Source: Pseudomonas mucoides
GTDB lineage: Bacteria > Pseudomonadota > Gammaproteobacteria > Pseudomonadales > Pseudomonadaceae
Length of the DNA: 64,000 bases
Reading direction: 5' to 3'
Assembly: GCF_015461845.1 (NCBI RefSeq)
Contig: NZ_JACOPW010000010.1
Location: 186,001-250,000, forward strand
The stretch's first letter is position 1; each line of letters opens with the position of its first letter. The position numbers were made by a program, and so were the translations under genes. The notes beneath the pieces are model-generated. The model ran no database searches. It was not told the DNA's origin and saw nothing but the letters and a program-made list of their open reading frames with translations. Positions 7,403 to 17,129 of the stretch are shown here, in pieces.

Positions 7403-10369
7403 ATGCCGCGTCGCTTGATCCTCTCGGCCACGGAGCGGGACACCCTGCTTGCGCTGCCGGAAAGCCAGGATGACCTGATCCGCTACTACACCTTCAACGA
7501 CTCCGACCTGTCGCTGATCCGCCAGCGACGCGGCGACGCCAACCGCCTCGGCTTCGCCGTGCAGCTCTGCCTGCTGCGCTACCCCGGTTACGCGCTGGGA
7601 ACCGACAGCGAGCTGCCCGAGCCGGTCATCCTGTGGGTGGCGAAGCAAGTCCAGGCCGAGCCGGCGAGCTGGGCAAAGTACGGCGAGCGCGACGTGACCC
7701 GTCGCGAGCATGCCCAGGAACTGCGCACCTACCTGCAACTGGCCCCGTTCGGCCTGTCCGACTTCCGCGCCCTGGTGCGCGAGCTAACCGAGCTGGCCCA
7801 GCAGACCGACAAAGGCTTGCTGCTGGCCGGTCAGGCCCTGGAGAGCCTACGGCAGAAACGACGCATCCTGCCGGCGCTGAGCGTGATTGACCGGGCCTGC
7901 TCGGAAGCCATTGCGCGAGCCAATCGGCGGGTCTACCGCGCCCTGGTCGAACCACTCACGGACTCGCATCGGGCCAAGCTGGACGAGCTGTTGAAGCTCA
8001 AGGCCGGCAGCAGCATCACCTGGTTGACCTGGCTGCGCCAGGCACCGCTGAAACCCAACTCTCGGCACATGCTGGAACACATCGAGCGGCTGAAGACATT
8101 TCAGTTGGTGGACTTGCCCGAAGGCCTGGGCCGGCACATCCACCAGAACCGCCTGCTCAAGCTGGCCCGCGAGGGTGGGCAGATGACGCCCAAAGACCTC
8201 GGTAAGTTCGAGCCGCAGCGCCGCTACGCGACCCTGGCCGCCGTGGTGCTGGAGAGCACCGCGACCGTGATCGATGAGCTGGTCGATCTGCATGACCGCA
8301 TCCTGGTCAAGCTGTTCAGCGGCGCGAAGCACAAGCATCAGCAGCAGTTCCAGAAGCAGGGCAAGGCGATCAACGACAAGGTGCGCCTGTACTCCAGGAT
8401 CGGCCAGGCGCTGCTGGAAGCGAAGGAAAGCGGCAGCGACCCCTATGCCGCCATCGAGGCGGTGATTCCCTGGGACGAGTTCACCGAGAGCGTCAGCGAG
8501 GCCGAGCTGCTGGCCCGGCCGGAAGGCTTCGACCACCTGCACCTGGTCGGCGAGAACTTCGCCACCCTGCGCCGTTACACGCCGGCCTTGCTGGAGGTGC
8601 TGGAACTGCGCGCCGCGCCGGCCGCGCAAGGCGTGCTGGCAGCCGTGCAGACCCTGCGTGAGATGAACGCCGACAACCTGCGCAAGGTGCCGGCCGATGC
8701 ACCCACGGCCTTCATCAAGCCGCGCTGGAAGCCGCTGGTGATCACCCCGGAAGGCCTCGACCGGAAATTCTACGAAATCTGCGCCCTGTCCGAGCTGAAG
8801 AACGCCCTGCGCTCCGGCGACATCTGGGTCAAGGGCTCGCGGCAGTTCCGCGACTTCGACGACTACCTGCTGCCGGCCGAGAAGTTCGCCGCACTCAAGC
8901 GCGAGCAGGCCCTGCCCCTGGCGATCAACCCGAACAGCGACCAGTACCTGGAAGAGCGTTTGCAGCTGCTGGACGAGCAGTTGGCCACCGTCACCCGCCT
9001 GGCCAAGGACAACGAGCTGCCCGATGCCATCCTCACCGAGTCAGGGCTGAAAATCACCCCGCTGGATGCGGCGGTGCCGGATCGGGCGCAGGCGCTGATC
9101 GACCAAACCAGCCAGTTACTGCCGCGCATCAAGATCACCGAACTGCTGATGGACGTGGACGACTGGACGGGCTTCAGCCGCCACTTCACCCACTTGAAGG
9201 ACGGGGCCGAGGCCAAAGACAGGACGTTGCTGCTGTCCGCAATCCTCGGTGATGCGATCAACCTCGGGCTGACCAAGATGGCCGAGTCGAGCCCCGGCCT
9301 GACCTACGCCAAGCTGTCCTGGCTGCAAGCCTGGCACATCCGCGACGAAACCTATTCGGCGGCCTTGGCCGAGCTGGTCAACCACCAGTATCGCCACGCC
9401 TTTGCCGCCCACTGGGGCGACGGCACGACCTCATCCTCCGATGGCCAGCGCTTCCGCGCGGGTGGCCGGGGCGAGAGCACCGGGCACGTCAACCCGAAGT
9501 ACGGTAGCGAGCCGGGACGGCTGTTCTATACCCATATCTCCGACCAGTACGCGCCGTTCAGCACCCGCGTGGTGAATGTCGGCGTCCGCGATTCCACCTA
9601 TGTGCTCGACGGCCTGCTGTACCACGAGTCCGACCTGCGGATCGAGGAGCACTACACCGACACGGCCGGCTTCACCGATCACGTCTTTGCCCTGATGCAC
9701 CTGCTAGGCTTCCGCTTCGCGCCGCGCATCCGCGACCTCGGCGAAACCAAGCTGTACGTGCCGCAGGGCGTGCAAGCCTACCCGACGTTGCGCCCGCTGA
9801 TCGGCGGCACCCTGAACATCAAGCACGTGCGTGCCCACTGGGACGACATCCTGCGCCTGGCCAGCTCGATCAAGCAGGGCACCGTCACCGCCTCGCTGAT
9901 GCTGCGCAAGCTCGGCAGCTACCCGCGCCAGAACGGACTGGCCGTGGCCCTGCGCGAGCTGGGCCGGATCGAGCGCACGCTGTTCATCCTGGACTGGCTG
10001 CAAAGTGTTGAACTGCGCCGCCGCGTGCATGCCGGCCTGAACAAAGGTGAGGCGCGCAACTCGCTGGCCAGGGCGGTGTTCTTCAACCGCCTTGGGGAAA
10101 TCAGGGATCGGAGCTTCGAGCAGCAGCGCTACCGGGCCAGCGGCCTCAACCTGGTGACGGCGGCTATCGTGCTGTGGAACACGGTGTACCTGGAACGCGC
10201 CACCCAGGGGTTGGTCGAGGCCGGCAAGCCGGTGGACGGCGAGCTGCTGCAATTCCTGTCGCCGCTGGGCTGGGAGCACATCAACCTAACCGGCGATTAC
10301 GTCTGGCGGCAGAGCCGCAGACTGGAAGACGGGAAGTTTCGGCCCTTACGGATGCCCGGAAAACCTTAG
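7403..10369 (+). CDS. tnpA: TnpA transposase, Tn1721/Tn501 type
   Basis: A full-length 988-aa Tn3-family transposase that cuts and joins the transposon ends and makes 5-bp target duplications. It has the usual N-terminal DNA-binding half and a C-terminal DDE catalytic half: WGDGTTSSSDGQ, EEHYTDTAGFTDH and GLNKGEARNSLAR carry the presumed D, D and E. It ends at the 38-bp inverted repeat IRR1. From residue about 405 to its end it is repeated in the truncated copy at 14105-15857. Intact, so probably active on Tn1721-type ends. Confidence 0.95.
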   Translation: MPRRLILSATERDTLLALPESQDDLIRYYTFNDSDLSLIRQRRGDANRLGFAVQLCLLRYPGYALGTDSELPEPVILWVAKQVQAEPASWAKYGERDVTRREHAQELRTYLQLAPFGLSDFRALVRELTELAQQTDKGLLLAGQALESLRQKRRILPALSVIDRACSEAIARANRRVYRALVEPLTDSHRAKLDELLKLKAGSSITWLTWLRQAPLKPNSRHMLEHIERLKTFQLVDLPEGLGRHIHQNRLLKLAREGGQMTPKDLGKFEPQRRYATLAAVVLESTATVIDELVDLHDRILVKLFSGAKHKHQQQFQKQGKAINDKVRLYSRIGQALLEAKESGSDPYAAIEAVIPWDEFTESVSEAELLARPEGFDHLHLVGENFATLRRYTPALLEVLELRAAPAAQGVLAAVQTLREMNADNLRKVPADAPTAFIKPRWKPLVITPEGLDRKFYEICALSELKNALRSGDIWVKGSRQFRDFDDYLLPAEKFAALKREQALPLAINPNSDQYLEERLQLLDEQLATVTRLAKDNELPDAILTESGLKITPLDAAVPDRAQALIDQTSQLLPRIKITELLMDVDDWTGFSRHFTHLKDGAEAKDRTLLLSAILGDAINLGLTKMAESSPGLTYAKLSWLQAWHIRDETYSAALAELVNHQYRHAFAAHWGDGTTSSSDGQRFRAGGRGESTGHVNPKYGSEPGRLFYTHISDQYAPFSTRVVNVGVRDSTYVLDGLLYHESDLRIEEHYTDTAGFTDHVFALMHLLGFRFAPRIRDLGETKLYVPQGVQAYPTLRPLIGGTLNIKHVRAHWDDILRLASSIKQGTVTASLMLRKLGSYPRQNGLAVALRELGRIERTLFILDWLQSVELRRRVHAGLNKGEARNSLARAVFFNRLGEIRDRSFEQQRYRASGLNLVTAAIVLWNTVYLERATQGLVEAGKPVDGELLQFLSPLGWEHINLTGDYVWRQSRRLEDGKFRPLRMPGKP

Positions 10370-10402
10370 CGTACGATTTTTTCCGAATTCTGCGGGCTCC
10401 CC
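8617..10402 (+). repeat. 1786-bp direct repeat, copy 1 (3' tnpA + IRR1)
   Basis: From GCCGGCCGCG in tnpA through the 38-bp right inverted repeat, this segment recurs at 14105-15890 in the same orientation and at equal length. The encoded proteins are identical. In Tn1721 this pair of direct repeats brackets the tet region and allows RecA-dependent tandem amplification of tet(A), an established property of that transposon. Confidence 0.9.
10365..10402 (-). repeat. Tn1721 inverted repeat IRR1 (38 bp)
   Basis: A 38-bp sequence ending GAATTCTGCGGGCTCCCC that overlaps the last codons of tnpA. Read from the outside it starts GGGGAGCCCGCAGAATTC, the Tn1721 end. It is identical to 15853-15890. Confidence 0.9.
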
Positions 10403-10426
10403 TATCTCATCTGCGCAAGGCAGAAC

Positions 10427-10669
10427 GTGAAGACGGCCGCCCTGGACCTCGCCCGCGAGCGCCAGGCGCACGAGGCCGGCGCGCGGACCCGCGCCACGGC
10501 CCACGAGCGGACGCCGCAGCAGGAGCGCCAGAAGGCCGCCAGAGAGGCCGAGCGCGGCCGTGAGGCTTGGACGCTAGGGCAGGGCATGAAAAAGCCCGTA
10601 GCGGGCTGCTACGGGCGTCTGACGCGGTGGAAAGGGGGAGGGGATGTTGTCTACATGGCTCTGCTGTAG
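10427..10669 (+). pseudogene. gene fragment next to the tet region (relaxase-tail-like)
   Basis: An 80-codon frame very rich in Ala, Arg and Glu (LDLARERQAHEAGARTRATAHER) begins soon after IRR1 and ends before tetR. Similar Lys/Glu/Arg-rich pieces next to tet(A) in Tn1721-type elements are usually annotated as the 3' end of a plasmid relaxase/mobilisation gene; that identification is from memory and not from a visible catalytic motif. An internal terminator hairpin (10594-10616) falls inside the frame. Probably non-functional. Confidence 0.4.
10594..10616. terminator. terminator-like hairpin near tetR 3' end
   Basis: A 9-bp perfect stem, GCCCGTAGC / GCTACGGGC, with a 5-base loop is flanked by AAAA on the left. 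It could end minus-strand tetR transcription, 85 bp downstream of that gene. Confidence 0.6.
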
Positions 10670-10700
10670 TGAGTGGGTTGCGCTCCGGCAGCGGTCCTGA

Positions 10701-11351
10701 TCAATCGTCACCCTTTCTCGGTCCTTCAACGTTCCTGACAACGAGCCTCCTTTTCGCCAATCCATCGACAATCACCGCGAGTCCCTGCTCGAACGCTGCG
10801 TCCGGACCGGCTTCGTCGAAGGCGTCTATCGCGGCCCGCAACAGCGGCGAGAGCGGAGCCTGTTCAACGGTGCCGCCGCGCTCGCCGGCATCGCTGTCGC
10901 CGGCCTGCTCCTCAAGCACGGCCCCAACAGTGAAGTAGCTGATTGTCATCAGCGCATTGACGGCGTCCCCGGCCGAAAAACCCGCCTCGCAGAGGAAGCG
11001 AAGCTGCGCGTCGGCCGTTTCCATCTGCGGTGCGCCCGGTCGCGTGCCGGCATGGATGCGCGCGCCATCGCGGTAGGCGAGCAGCGCCTGCCTGAAGCTG
11101 CGGGCATTCCCGATCAGAAATGAGCGCCAGTCGTCGTCGGCTCTCGGCACCGAATGCGTATGATTCTCCGCCAGCATGGCTTCGGCCAGTGCGTCGAGCA
11201 GCGCCCGCTTGTTCCTGAAGTGCCAGTAAAGCGCCGGCTGCTGAACCCCCAACCGTTCCGCCAGTTTGCGTGTCGTCAGACCGTCTACGCCGACCTCGTT
11301 CAACAGGTCCAGGGCGGCACGGATCACTGTATTCGGCTGCAACTTTGTCAT
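10701..11351 (-). CDS. tetR: TetR(A) tetracycline repressor
   Basis: A 216-aa class A tetracycline repressor. It binds the two tet operators between itself and tetA and lets go when a tetracycline-Mg complex binds. The N-terminal HTH is clear (LTTRKLAERLGVQQPALYWHF, about residues 25-45), followed by the all-helical ligand-binding core. The start at 11351 (MTKLQPNTV) gives the usual family length; a nine-codon upstream extension would run into the operator. Divergent from tetA. Confidence 0.95.
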   Translation of the reverse strand: MTKLQPNTVIRAALDLLNEVGVDGLTTRKLAERLGVQQPALYWHFRNKRALLDALAEAMLAENHTHSVPRADDDWRSFLIGNARSFRQALLAYRDGARIHAGTRPGAPQMETADAQLRFLCEAGFSAGDAVNALMTISYFTVGAVLEEQAGDSDAGERGGTVEQAPLSPLLRAAIDAFDEAGPDAAFEQGLAVIVDGLAKRRLVVRNVEGPRKGDD

Positions 11352-11360
11352 GCTTGACAC

Positions 11361-11406
11361 TTTATCACTGATAAACATAATATGTCCACCAACTTATCAG
11401 TGATAA
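11361..11406. promoter_or_regulatory. tetO1/tetO2 operators
   Basis: Two near-identical palindromes, TTTATCACTGATAAA (11361-11375) and TTATCAGTGATAA (11394-11406), lie in the divergent tetR-tetA control region. Spacing and sequence fit class A tet operators. TetR bound here blocks both genes. Confidence 0.9.
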
Positions 11407-11456
11407 AGAATCCGCGCGTTCAATCGGACCAGCGGAGGCTGGTCCGGAGGCCAGAC

Positions 11457-12656
11457 GTGAAACCCAACAGACCCCTGATCGTAATTCTGAGCACTGTCGC
11501 GCTCGACGCTGTCGGCATCGGCCTGATTATGCCGGTGCTGCCGGGCCTCCTGCGCGATCTGGTTCACTCGAACGACGTCACCGCCCACTATGGCATTCTG
11601 CTGGCGCTGTATGCGTTGATGCAATTTGCCTGCGCACCTGTGCTGGGCGCGCTGTCGGATCGTTTCGGGCGGCGGCCGGTCTTGCTCGTCTCGCTGGCCG
11701 GCGCTGCTGTCGACTACGCCATCATGGCGACGGCGCCTTTCCTTTGGGTTCTCTATATCGGGCGGATCGTGGCCGGCATCACCGGGGCGACTGGGGCGGT
11801 AGCCGGCGCTTATATTGCCGATATCACTGATGGCGATGAGCGCGCGCGGCACTTCGGCTTCATGAGCGCCTGTTTCGGGTTCGGGATGGTCGCGGGACCT
11901 GTGCTCGGTGGGCTGATGGGCGGTTTCTCCCCCCACGCTCCGTTCTTCGCCGCGGCAGCCTTGAACGGCCTCAATTTCCTGACGGGCTGTTTCCTTTTGC
12001 CGGAGTCGCACAAAGGCGAACGCCGGCCGTTACGCCGGGAGGCTCTCAACCCGCTCGCTTCGTTCCGGTGGGCCCGGGGCATGACCGTCGTCGCCGCCCT
12101 GATGGCGGTCTTCTTCATCATGCAACTTGTCGGACAGGTGCCGGCCGCGCTTTGGGTCATTTTCGGCGAGGATCGCTTTCACTGGGACGCGACCACGATC
12201 GGCATTTCGCTTGCCGCATTTGGCATTCTGCATTCACTCGCCCAGGCAATGATCACCGGCCCTGTAGCCGCCCGGCTCGGCGAAAGGCGGGCACTCATGC
12301 TCGGAATGATTGCCGACGGCACAGGCTACATCCTGCTTGCCTTCGCGACACGGGGATGGATGGCGTTCCCGATCATGGTCCTGCTTGCTTCGGGTGGCAT
12401 CGGAATGCCGGCGCTGCAAGCAATGTTGTCCAGGCAGGTGGATGAGGAACGTCAGGGGCAGCTGCAAGGCTCACTGGCGGCGCTCACCAGCCTGACCTCG
12501 ATCGTCGGACCCCTCCTCTTCACGGCGATCTATGCGGCTTCTATAACAACGTGGAACGGGTGGGCATGGATTGCAGGCGCTGCCCTCTACTTGCTCTGCC
12601 TGCCGGCGCTGCGTCGCGGGCTTTGGAGCGGCGCAGGGCAACGAGCCGATCGCTGA
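11457..12656 (+). CDS. tet(A): TetA(A) tetracycline efflux pump
   Basis: A 399-aa major-facilitator drug/H+ antiporter of the inner membrane that exports tetracycline-metal complexes. It has twelve hydrophobic segments and the loop 2-3 motif GALSDRFGRRPVLL. The start is the GTG at 11457, with GGAGG six bases upstream, which gives the family length; a longer in-frame start at 11382 lies inside the operator. The protein looks like class A from Tn1721/RP1. Expression is controlled by TetR at the two operators. Confidence 0.95.
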   Translation: MKPNRPLIVILSTVALDAVGIGLIMPVLPGLLRDLVHSNDVTAHYGILLALYALMQFACAPVLGALSDRFGRRPVLLVSLAGAAVDYAIMATAPFLWVLYIGRIVAGITGATGAVAGAYIADITDGDERARHFGFMSACFGFGMVAGPVLGGLMGGFSPHAPFFAAAALNGLNFLTGCFLLPESHKGERRPLRREALNPLASFRWARGMTVVAALMAVFFIMQLVGQVPAALWVIFGEDRFHWDATTIGISLAAFGILHSLAQAMITGPVAARLGERRALMLGMIADGTGYILLAFATRGWMAFPIMVLLASGGIGMPALQAMLSRQVDEERQGQLQGSLAALTSLTSIVGPLLFTAIYAASITTWNGWAWIAGAALYLLCLPALRRGLWSGAGQRADR

Positions 12657-12687
12657 TCGTGGAAACGATAGGCCTATGCCATGCGGG

Positions 12688-13572
12688 TCAAGGCGACTTC
12701 CGGCAAGCTATACGCGCCCTAGGAGTGCGGTTGGAACGTTGGCCCAGCCAGATACTCCCGATCACGAGCAGGACGCCGATGATTTGAAGCGCACTCAGCG
12801 TCTGATCCAAGAACAACCATCCTAGCAACACGGCGGTCCCCGGGCTGAGAAAGCCCAGTAAGGAAACAACTGTAGGTTCGAGTCGCGAGATCCCCCGGAA
12901 CCAAAGGAAGTAGGTTAAACCCGCTCCGATCAGGCCGAGCCACGCCAGGCCGAGAACATTGGTTCCTGTAGGCATCGGGATTGGCGGATCAAACACTAAA
13001 GCTACTGGAACGAGCAGAAGTCCTCCGGCCGCCAGTTGCCAGGCGGTAAAGGTGAGCAGAGGCACGGGAGGTTGCCACTTGCGGGTCAGCACGGTTCCGA
13101 ACGCCATGGAAACCGCCCCCGCCAGGCCCGCTGCGACGCCGACAGGATCTAGCGCTGCGTTTGGTGTCAACACCAACAGCGCCACGCCCGCAGTTCCGCA
13201 AATAGCCCCCAGGACCGCCATCAATCGTATCGGGCTACCTAGCAGAGCGGCAGAGATGAACACGACCATCAGCGGCTGCACAGCGCCTACCGTCGCCGCG
13301 ACCCCGCCCGGCAGGCGGTAGACCGAAATAAACAACAAGCTCCAGAATAGCGAAATATTAAGTGCGCCGAGGATGAAGATGCGCATCCACCAGATTCCCG
13401 TTGGAATCTGTCGGACGATCATCACGAGCAATAAACCCGCCGGCAACGCCCGCAGCATCGCGACCGTCATCGGTGAGAAGTTCGGCAGGTATTGGGTGGT
13501 GACAATGTAGGTGCTGCCCCAAATGGCAGGTGCTATCGCTGTGAACAATAAATCGGGCGTGCGTAATGACAT
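12688..13572 (-). CDS. EamA-family (PecM-like) transporter
   Basis: A 294-aa DMT-superfamily membrane protein with two EamA repeats and about ten membrane segments; helices such as TPDLLFTAIAPAIWGSTYIV and GISRLEPTVVSLLGFLSPG are typical. A PecM-like gene sits at this position, convergent with tetA, in Tn1721. Its substrate is unknown and it is not needed for tetracycline resistance. The ends of the two genes are 31 bp apart. Confidence 0.85.
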   Translation of the reverse strand: MSLRTPDLLFTAIAPAIWGSTYIVTTQYLPNFSPMTVAMLRALPAGLLLVMIVRQIPTGIWWMRIFILGALNISLFWSLLFISVYRLPGGVAATVGAVQPLMVVFISAALLGSPIRLMAVLGAICGTAGVALLVLTPNAALDPVGVAAGLAGAVSMAFGTVLTRKWQPPVPLLTFTAWQLAAGGLLLVPVALVFDPPIPMPTGTNVLGLAWLGLIGAGLTYFLWFRGISRLEPTVVSLLGFLSPGTAVLLGWLFLDQTLSALQIIGVLLVIGSIWLGQRSNRTPRARIACRKSP

Positions 13573-13709
13573 GCGATTACAAGACCTCCGCTACGGCGAT
13601 GGGTTTTTGAGAGTTGCAGGCGCCGCGATGACCGCACCCTGACTTGGACTGGCCCTGCCTCGCACCAATCCACCTGCGGCTATGGCCGCGATCATGCGAG
13701 GCCCGAAAA

Positions 13710-14104
13710 TTACACGACCTGTACACGTCCGCCGAACCCGGAACGCAACAGAGCTTCGTGGGCATCCCGATCCGGGTCGTAGCAGCAGTCCTGGACCAAA
13801 CGCACGTCGTAGTCCGCATCACTAGCCCAGGCGACGCTTGAAAGAACAACGCCGGTGGTGCTTATCCCGGCCATGACAAGCGTGCTTACGCCGCGCGTCC
13901 GAAGGTCGGCGTCGAGCGCCGTGCCATAAAAGACGCTGGCTCGCGGACATGCATAGAAAAGGTCGCCCCGTTCGATCGCAAGCCCTTCGACGGGCAGACC
14001 GGTGCGAAATCGTCCGCTCGGGAGATACGGTGAGATTTGGCGATTCGTCGCCGGCGGCGCATGTTCATACTCTTCGCCGAGCGAAAAGTTGGGGAACAGC
14101 ACGG
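13710..14104 (-). pseudogene. isochorismatase-like hydrolase, 5'-truncated
   Basis: The frame resembles the C-terminal two-thirds of a cysteine hydrolase of the isochorismatase family: strand-turn VMAGISTTGVVLSSVAWASDADYDVRLVQDCC, then a final helix. The conserved nucleophile is normally a Cys in the GV(x)T(x)xC turn; here the turn reads GISTTGVV, so it may also lack its catalytic cysteine. The upstream end is cut at 14104, where the truncated tnpA copy begins. Remnant only. Confidence 0.6.
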
Positions 14105-15857
14105 GCCGGCCGCGCAAGGCGTGCTGGCAGCCGTGCAGACCCTGCGTGAGATGAACGCCGACAACCTGCGCAAGGTGCCGGCCGATGCACCCACGGCCTT
14201 CATCAAGCCGCGCTGGAAGCCGCTGGTGATCACCCCGGAAGGCCTCGACCGGAAATTCTACGAAATCTGCGCCCTGTCCGAGCTGAAGAACGCCCTGCGC
14301 TCCGGCGACATCTGGGTCAAGGGCTCGCGGCAGTTCCGCGACTTCGACGACTACCTGCTGCCGGCCGAGAAGTTCGCCGCACTCAAGCGCGAGCAGGCCC
14401 TGCCCCTGGCGATCAACCCGAACAGCGACCAGTACCTGGAAGAGCGTTTGCAGCTGCTGGACGAGCAGTTGGCCACCGTCACCCGCCTGGCCAAGGACAA
14501 CGAGCTGCCCGATGCCATCCTCACCGAGTCAGGGCTGAAAATCACCCCGCTGGATGCGGCGGTGCCGGATCGGGCGCAGGCGCTGATCGACCAAACCAGC
14601 CAGTTACTGCCGCGCATCAAGATCACCGAACTGCTGATGGACGTGGACGACTGGACGGGCTTCAGCCGCCACTTCACCCACTTGAAGGACGGGGCCGAGG
14701 CCAAAGACAGGACGTTGCTGCTGTCCGCAATCCTCGGTGATGCGATCAACCTCGGGCTGACCAAGATGGCCGAGTCGAGCCCCGGCCTGACCTACGCCAA
14801 GCTGTCCTGGCTGCAAGCCTGGCACATCCGCGACGAAACCTATTCGGCGGCCTTGGCCGAGCTGGTCAACCACCAGTATCGCCACGCCTTTGCCGCCCAC
14901 TGGGGCGACGGCACGACCTCATCCTCCGATGGCCAGCGCTTCCGCGCGGGTGGCCGGGGCGAGAGCACCGGGCACGTCAACCCGAAGTACGGTAGCGAGC
15001 CGGGACGGCTGTTCTATACCCATATCTCCGACCAGTACGCGCCGTTCAGCACCCGCGTGGTGAATGTCGGCGTCCGCGATTCCACCTATGTGCTCGACGG
15101 CCTGCTGTACCACGAGTCCGACCTGCGGATCGAGGAGCACTACACCGACACGGCCGGCTTCACCGATCACGTCTTTGCCCTGATGCACCTGCTAGGCTTC
15201 CGCTTCGCGCCGCGCATCCGCGACCTCGGCGAAACCAAGCTGTACGTGCCGCAGGGCGTGCAAGCCTACCCGACGTTGCGCCCGCTGATCGGCGGCACCC
15301 TGAACATCAAGCACGTGCGTGCCCACTGGGACGACATCCTGCGCCTGGCCAGCTCGATCAAGCAGGGCACCGTCACCGCCTCGCTGATGCTGCGCAAGCT
15401 CGGCAGCTACCCGCGCCAGAACGGACTGGCCGTGGCCCTGCGCGAGCTGGGCCGGATCGAGCGCACGCTGTTCATCCTGGACTGGCTGCAAAGTGTTGAA
15501 CTGCGCCGCCGCGTGCATGCCGGCCTGAACAAAGGTGAGGCGCGCAACTCGCTGGCCAGGGCGGTGTTCTTCAACCGCCTTGGGGAAATCAGGGATCGGA
15601 GCTTCGAGCAGCAGCGCTACCGGGCCAGCGGCCTCAACCTGGTGACGGCGGCTATCGTGCTGTGGAACACGGTGTACCTGGAACGCGCCACCCAGGGGTT
15701 GGTCGAGGCCGGCAAGCCGGTGGACGGCGAGCTGCTGCAATTCCTGTCGCCGCTGGGCTGGGAGCACATCAACCTAACCGGCGATTACGTCTGGCGGCAG
15801 AGCCGCAGACTGGAAGACGGGAAGTTTCGGCCCTTACGGATGCCCGGAAAACCTTAG
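14105..15857 (+). pseudogene. truncated tnpA (second Tn1721 copy)
   Basis: The last about 583 codons of the Tn1721 tnpA are repeated here, identical in protein to 8617-10369. The frame stays open and fuses 23 foreign codons (from 14037) to the transposase C-terminal half, so a 606-aa hybrid could be made. It keeps the DDE motifs but lacks the N-terminal end-binding domain, so transposase activity is not expected. Together with IRR2 it forms copy 2 of the 1786-bp direct repeat (14105-15890). Confidence 0.95.
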
Positions 15858-16541
15858 CGTACGATTTTTTCCGAATTCTGCGGGCTCCCCATGTTGTTCC
15901 CTCCCCGGCATGGTGATGGTTGGTCTAGTGTTTGTGGGTTTGATGTTCCGGCGTTTGATGAACAGGCGCAAGGTGTGAGGGCTGACGCCTAACAACTCGG
16001 CTGCGCGACTCTGCGGCAAGCCAAGATTCACGTATGCCTGTACTTCATCAATACGGCTGTCCAGCTTCAAGGCGCTCGATTTGCTGCCCTTGGGTCGCCC
16101 GAGCGTCTTGCCGCGCTCTCTGGCGACTTGTAGCGCCTCGGTGGTACGTGCCTGAATGAAATGCCGCTCGATCTGTGCAGCCAAGCCAAGCACGGTTGCC
16201 ATGATGTCGCTTTGTAGGCTGCCGTCCATGATGATCTTCTGTTTGGTCACGTGGACGATCAGGCCGCGCTCGCTCGCCGCTTTGAGAATTTCCAAGGCGG
16301 CGAGGGCGGAACCGGCAATGCGCGTAATCTCCGGCGTCAGTAGCACGTCGCCACGCTCGGCCTTCTCGATGATTGCTCCGAGCTTGCGCTTGCGCCAGTC
16401 CTTTGCTCTGCTGGCAACTTCTTCCTCGATCTGTAGCGGCGCGAAGCCTTTGGCGTTCGCGTATTCGAGCAAACCGTATTTTTGGTTTTCCGGGTCTTGG
16501 CCGTCACGCGAAACCCGGAGATAGGCATAGTATTTTGGCAT
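15834..16541 (-). pseudogene. serine recombinase (resolvase/invertase), 3' end replaced by Tn1721 end
   Basis: A 235-codon frame with a resolvase catalytic domain at residues about 3-140 (AYLRVSRDGQDPENQ, Ser11; LLTPEITRIAGS; AAQIERHFIQARTTEAL) and a C-terminal HTH (SRAAELLGVSPHTLRLFIKRR). The native protein appears to run to about REQH. The last 19 codons come from the Tn1721 IRR2, so the gene lost its true stop. Core domains are intact, so it may still work. The start is ATG at 16541. A class 1 integron sits nearby, fitting the preference of Tn402-type elements for resolvase/res regions. Confidence 0.75.
15853..15890 (-). repeat. Tn1721 inverted repeat IRR2 (38 bp)
   Basis: Identical to IRR1 (10365-10402). 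It marks the right boundary of the Tn1721-derived segment. The next five bases (ATGTT) have no partner at the outer left end, so no simple Tn1721 target duplication survives here. Confidence 0.9.
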
Positions 16542-16664
16542 TTGCAGGGAAAACGTCAGATTCAGTTAAACATGCCTCATTCTAGCGCAGATTAAATAGG
16601 AATTAAATACCCTGTTGCGGTATAGATAAAACGTTGGTTTGTTCTGCCCTATGAGCGTACAAAA

Positions 16665-16689
16665 AAGGCCGGGTGAGTGGCCCGGCCTT
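16665..16689. terminator. bidirectional terminator-like hairpin
   Basis: A 9-bp perfect stem, AAGGCCGGG / CCCGGCCTT, with a 7-base loop is preceded by AAAA and followed by TCGTTT. It lies just after the 3' end of the small membrane gene at 16693-16923 (minus strand). Confidence 0.75.
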
Positions 16690-16692
16690 CGT

Positions 16693-16923
16693 TTAGGTGC
16701 TGAATAGGATTGGTTCTGGTGCCAGCCTCATGAGAAGCGCGTCATAAAACCACATGAGGGCCGACGCACCAAGGCCGACGCCTGCGACCGATAGCATGAT
16801 GTGGGTCTTATTGGCCGAGTCCAGCCCAAGCCACATGATCGGTAGGGTGATGAGACTGGCGAACGAAGCCAAGCCGAGAAGAAAGCGCACCGGGCCGCGC
16901 AGCCACCAGAGAATGAGGAACAC
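16693..16923 (-). pseudogene. small membrane protein, probably 5'-truncated by the integron
   Basis: 76 codons with three hydrophobic stretches (LILWWLRGPVRFLLGLASFA; SLITLPIMWLGL; IMLSVAGVGLGASALMWFY). The frame remains open upstream into the integron end IRi at 16928, and the apparent start is a GTG with no ribosome binding site, so the original start was probably removed when the integron inserted. Family not recognised. Confidence 0.5.
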
Positions 16924-16927
16924 CAGA

Positions 16928-16952
16928 TGTCGTTTTCAGAAGACGGCTGCAC
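16928..16952 (+). repeat. integron inverted repeat IRi (25 bp)
   Basis: TGTCGTTTTCAGAAGACGGC and the next five bases match the Tn402/class 1 integron IRi. It defines the left edge of the integron, next to the truncated small membrane gene. Confidence 0.9.
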
Positions 16953-17129
16953 TGAACGTCAGAAGCCGACTGCACTATAGCAGCGGAGGGGTTGGATCCA
17001 TCAGGCAACGACGGGCTGCTGCCGGCCATCAGCGGACGCAGGGAGGACTTTCCGCAACCGGCCGTTCGATGCGGCACCGATGGCCTTCGCGCAGGGGTAG
17101 TGAATCCGCCAGGATTGACTTGCGCTGCC

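Noticed and set aside
6683..7738. Long minus-strand frame opposite tnpR and the start of tnpA
   Set aside because: It is antisense to two clearly recognisable transposon genes; GC-rich third positions produce such mirror frames. Similar shadows opposite both tnpA genes (for example 7847-8629, 9704-10279, 26831-27679 and 28568-29695) were rejected for the same reason.
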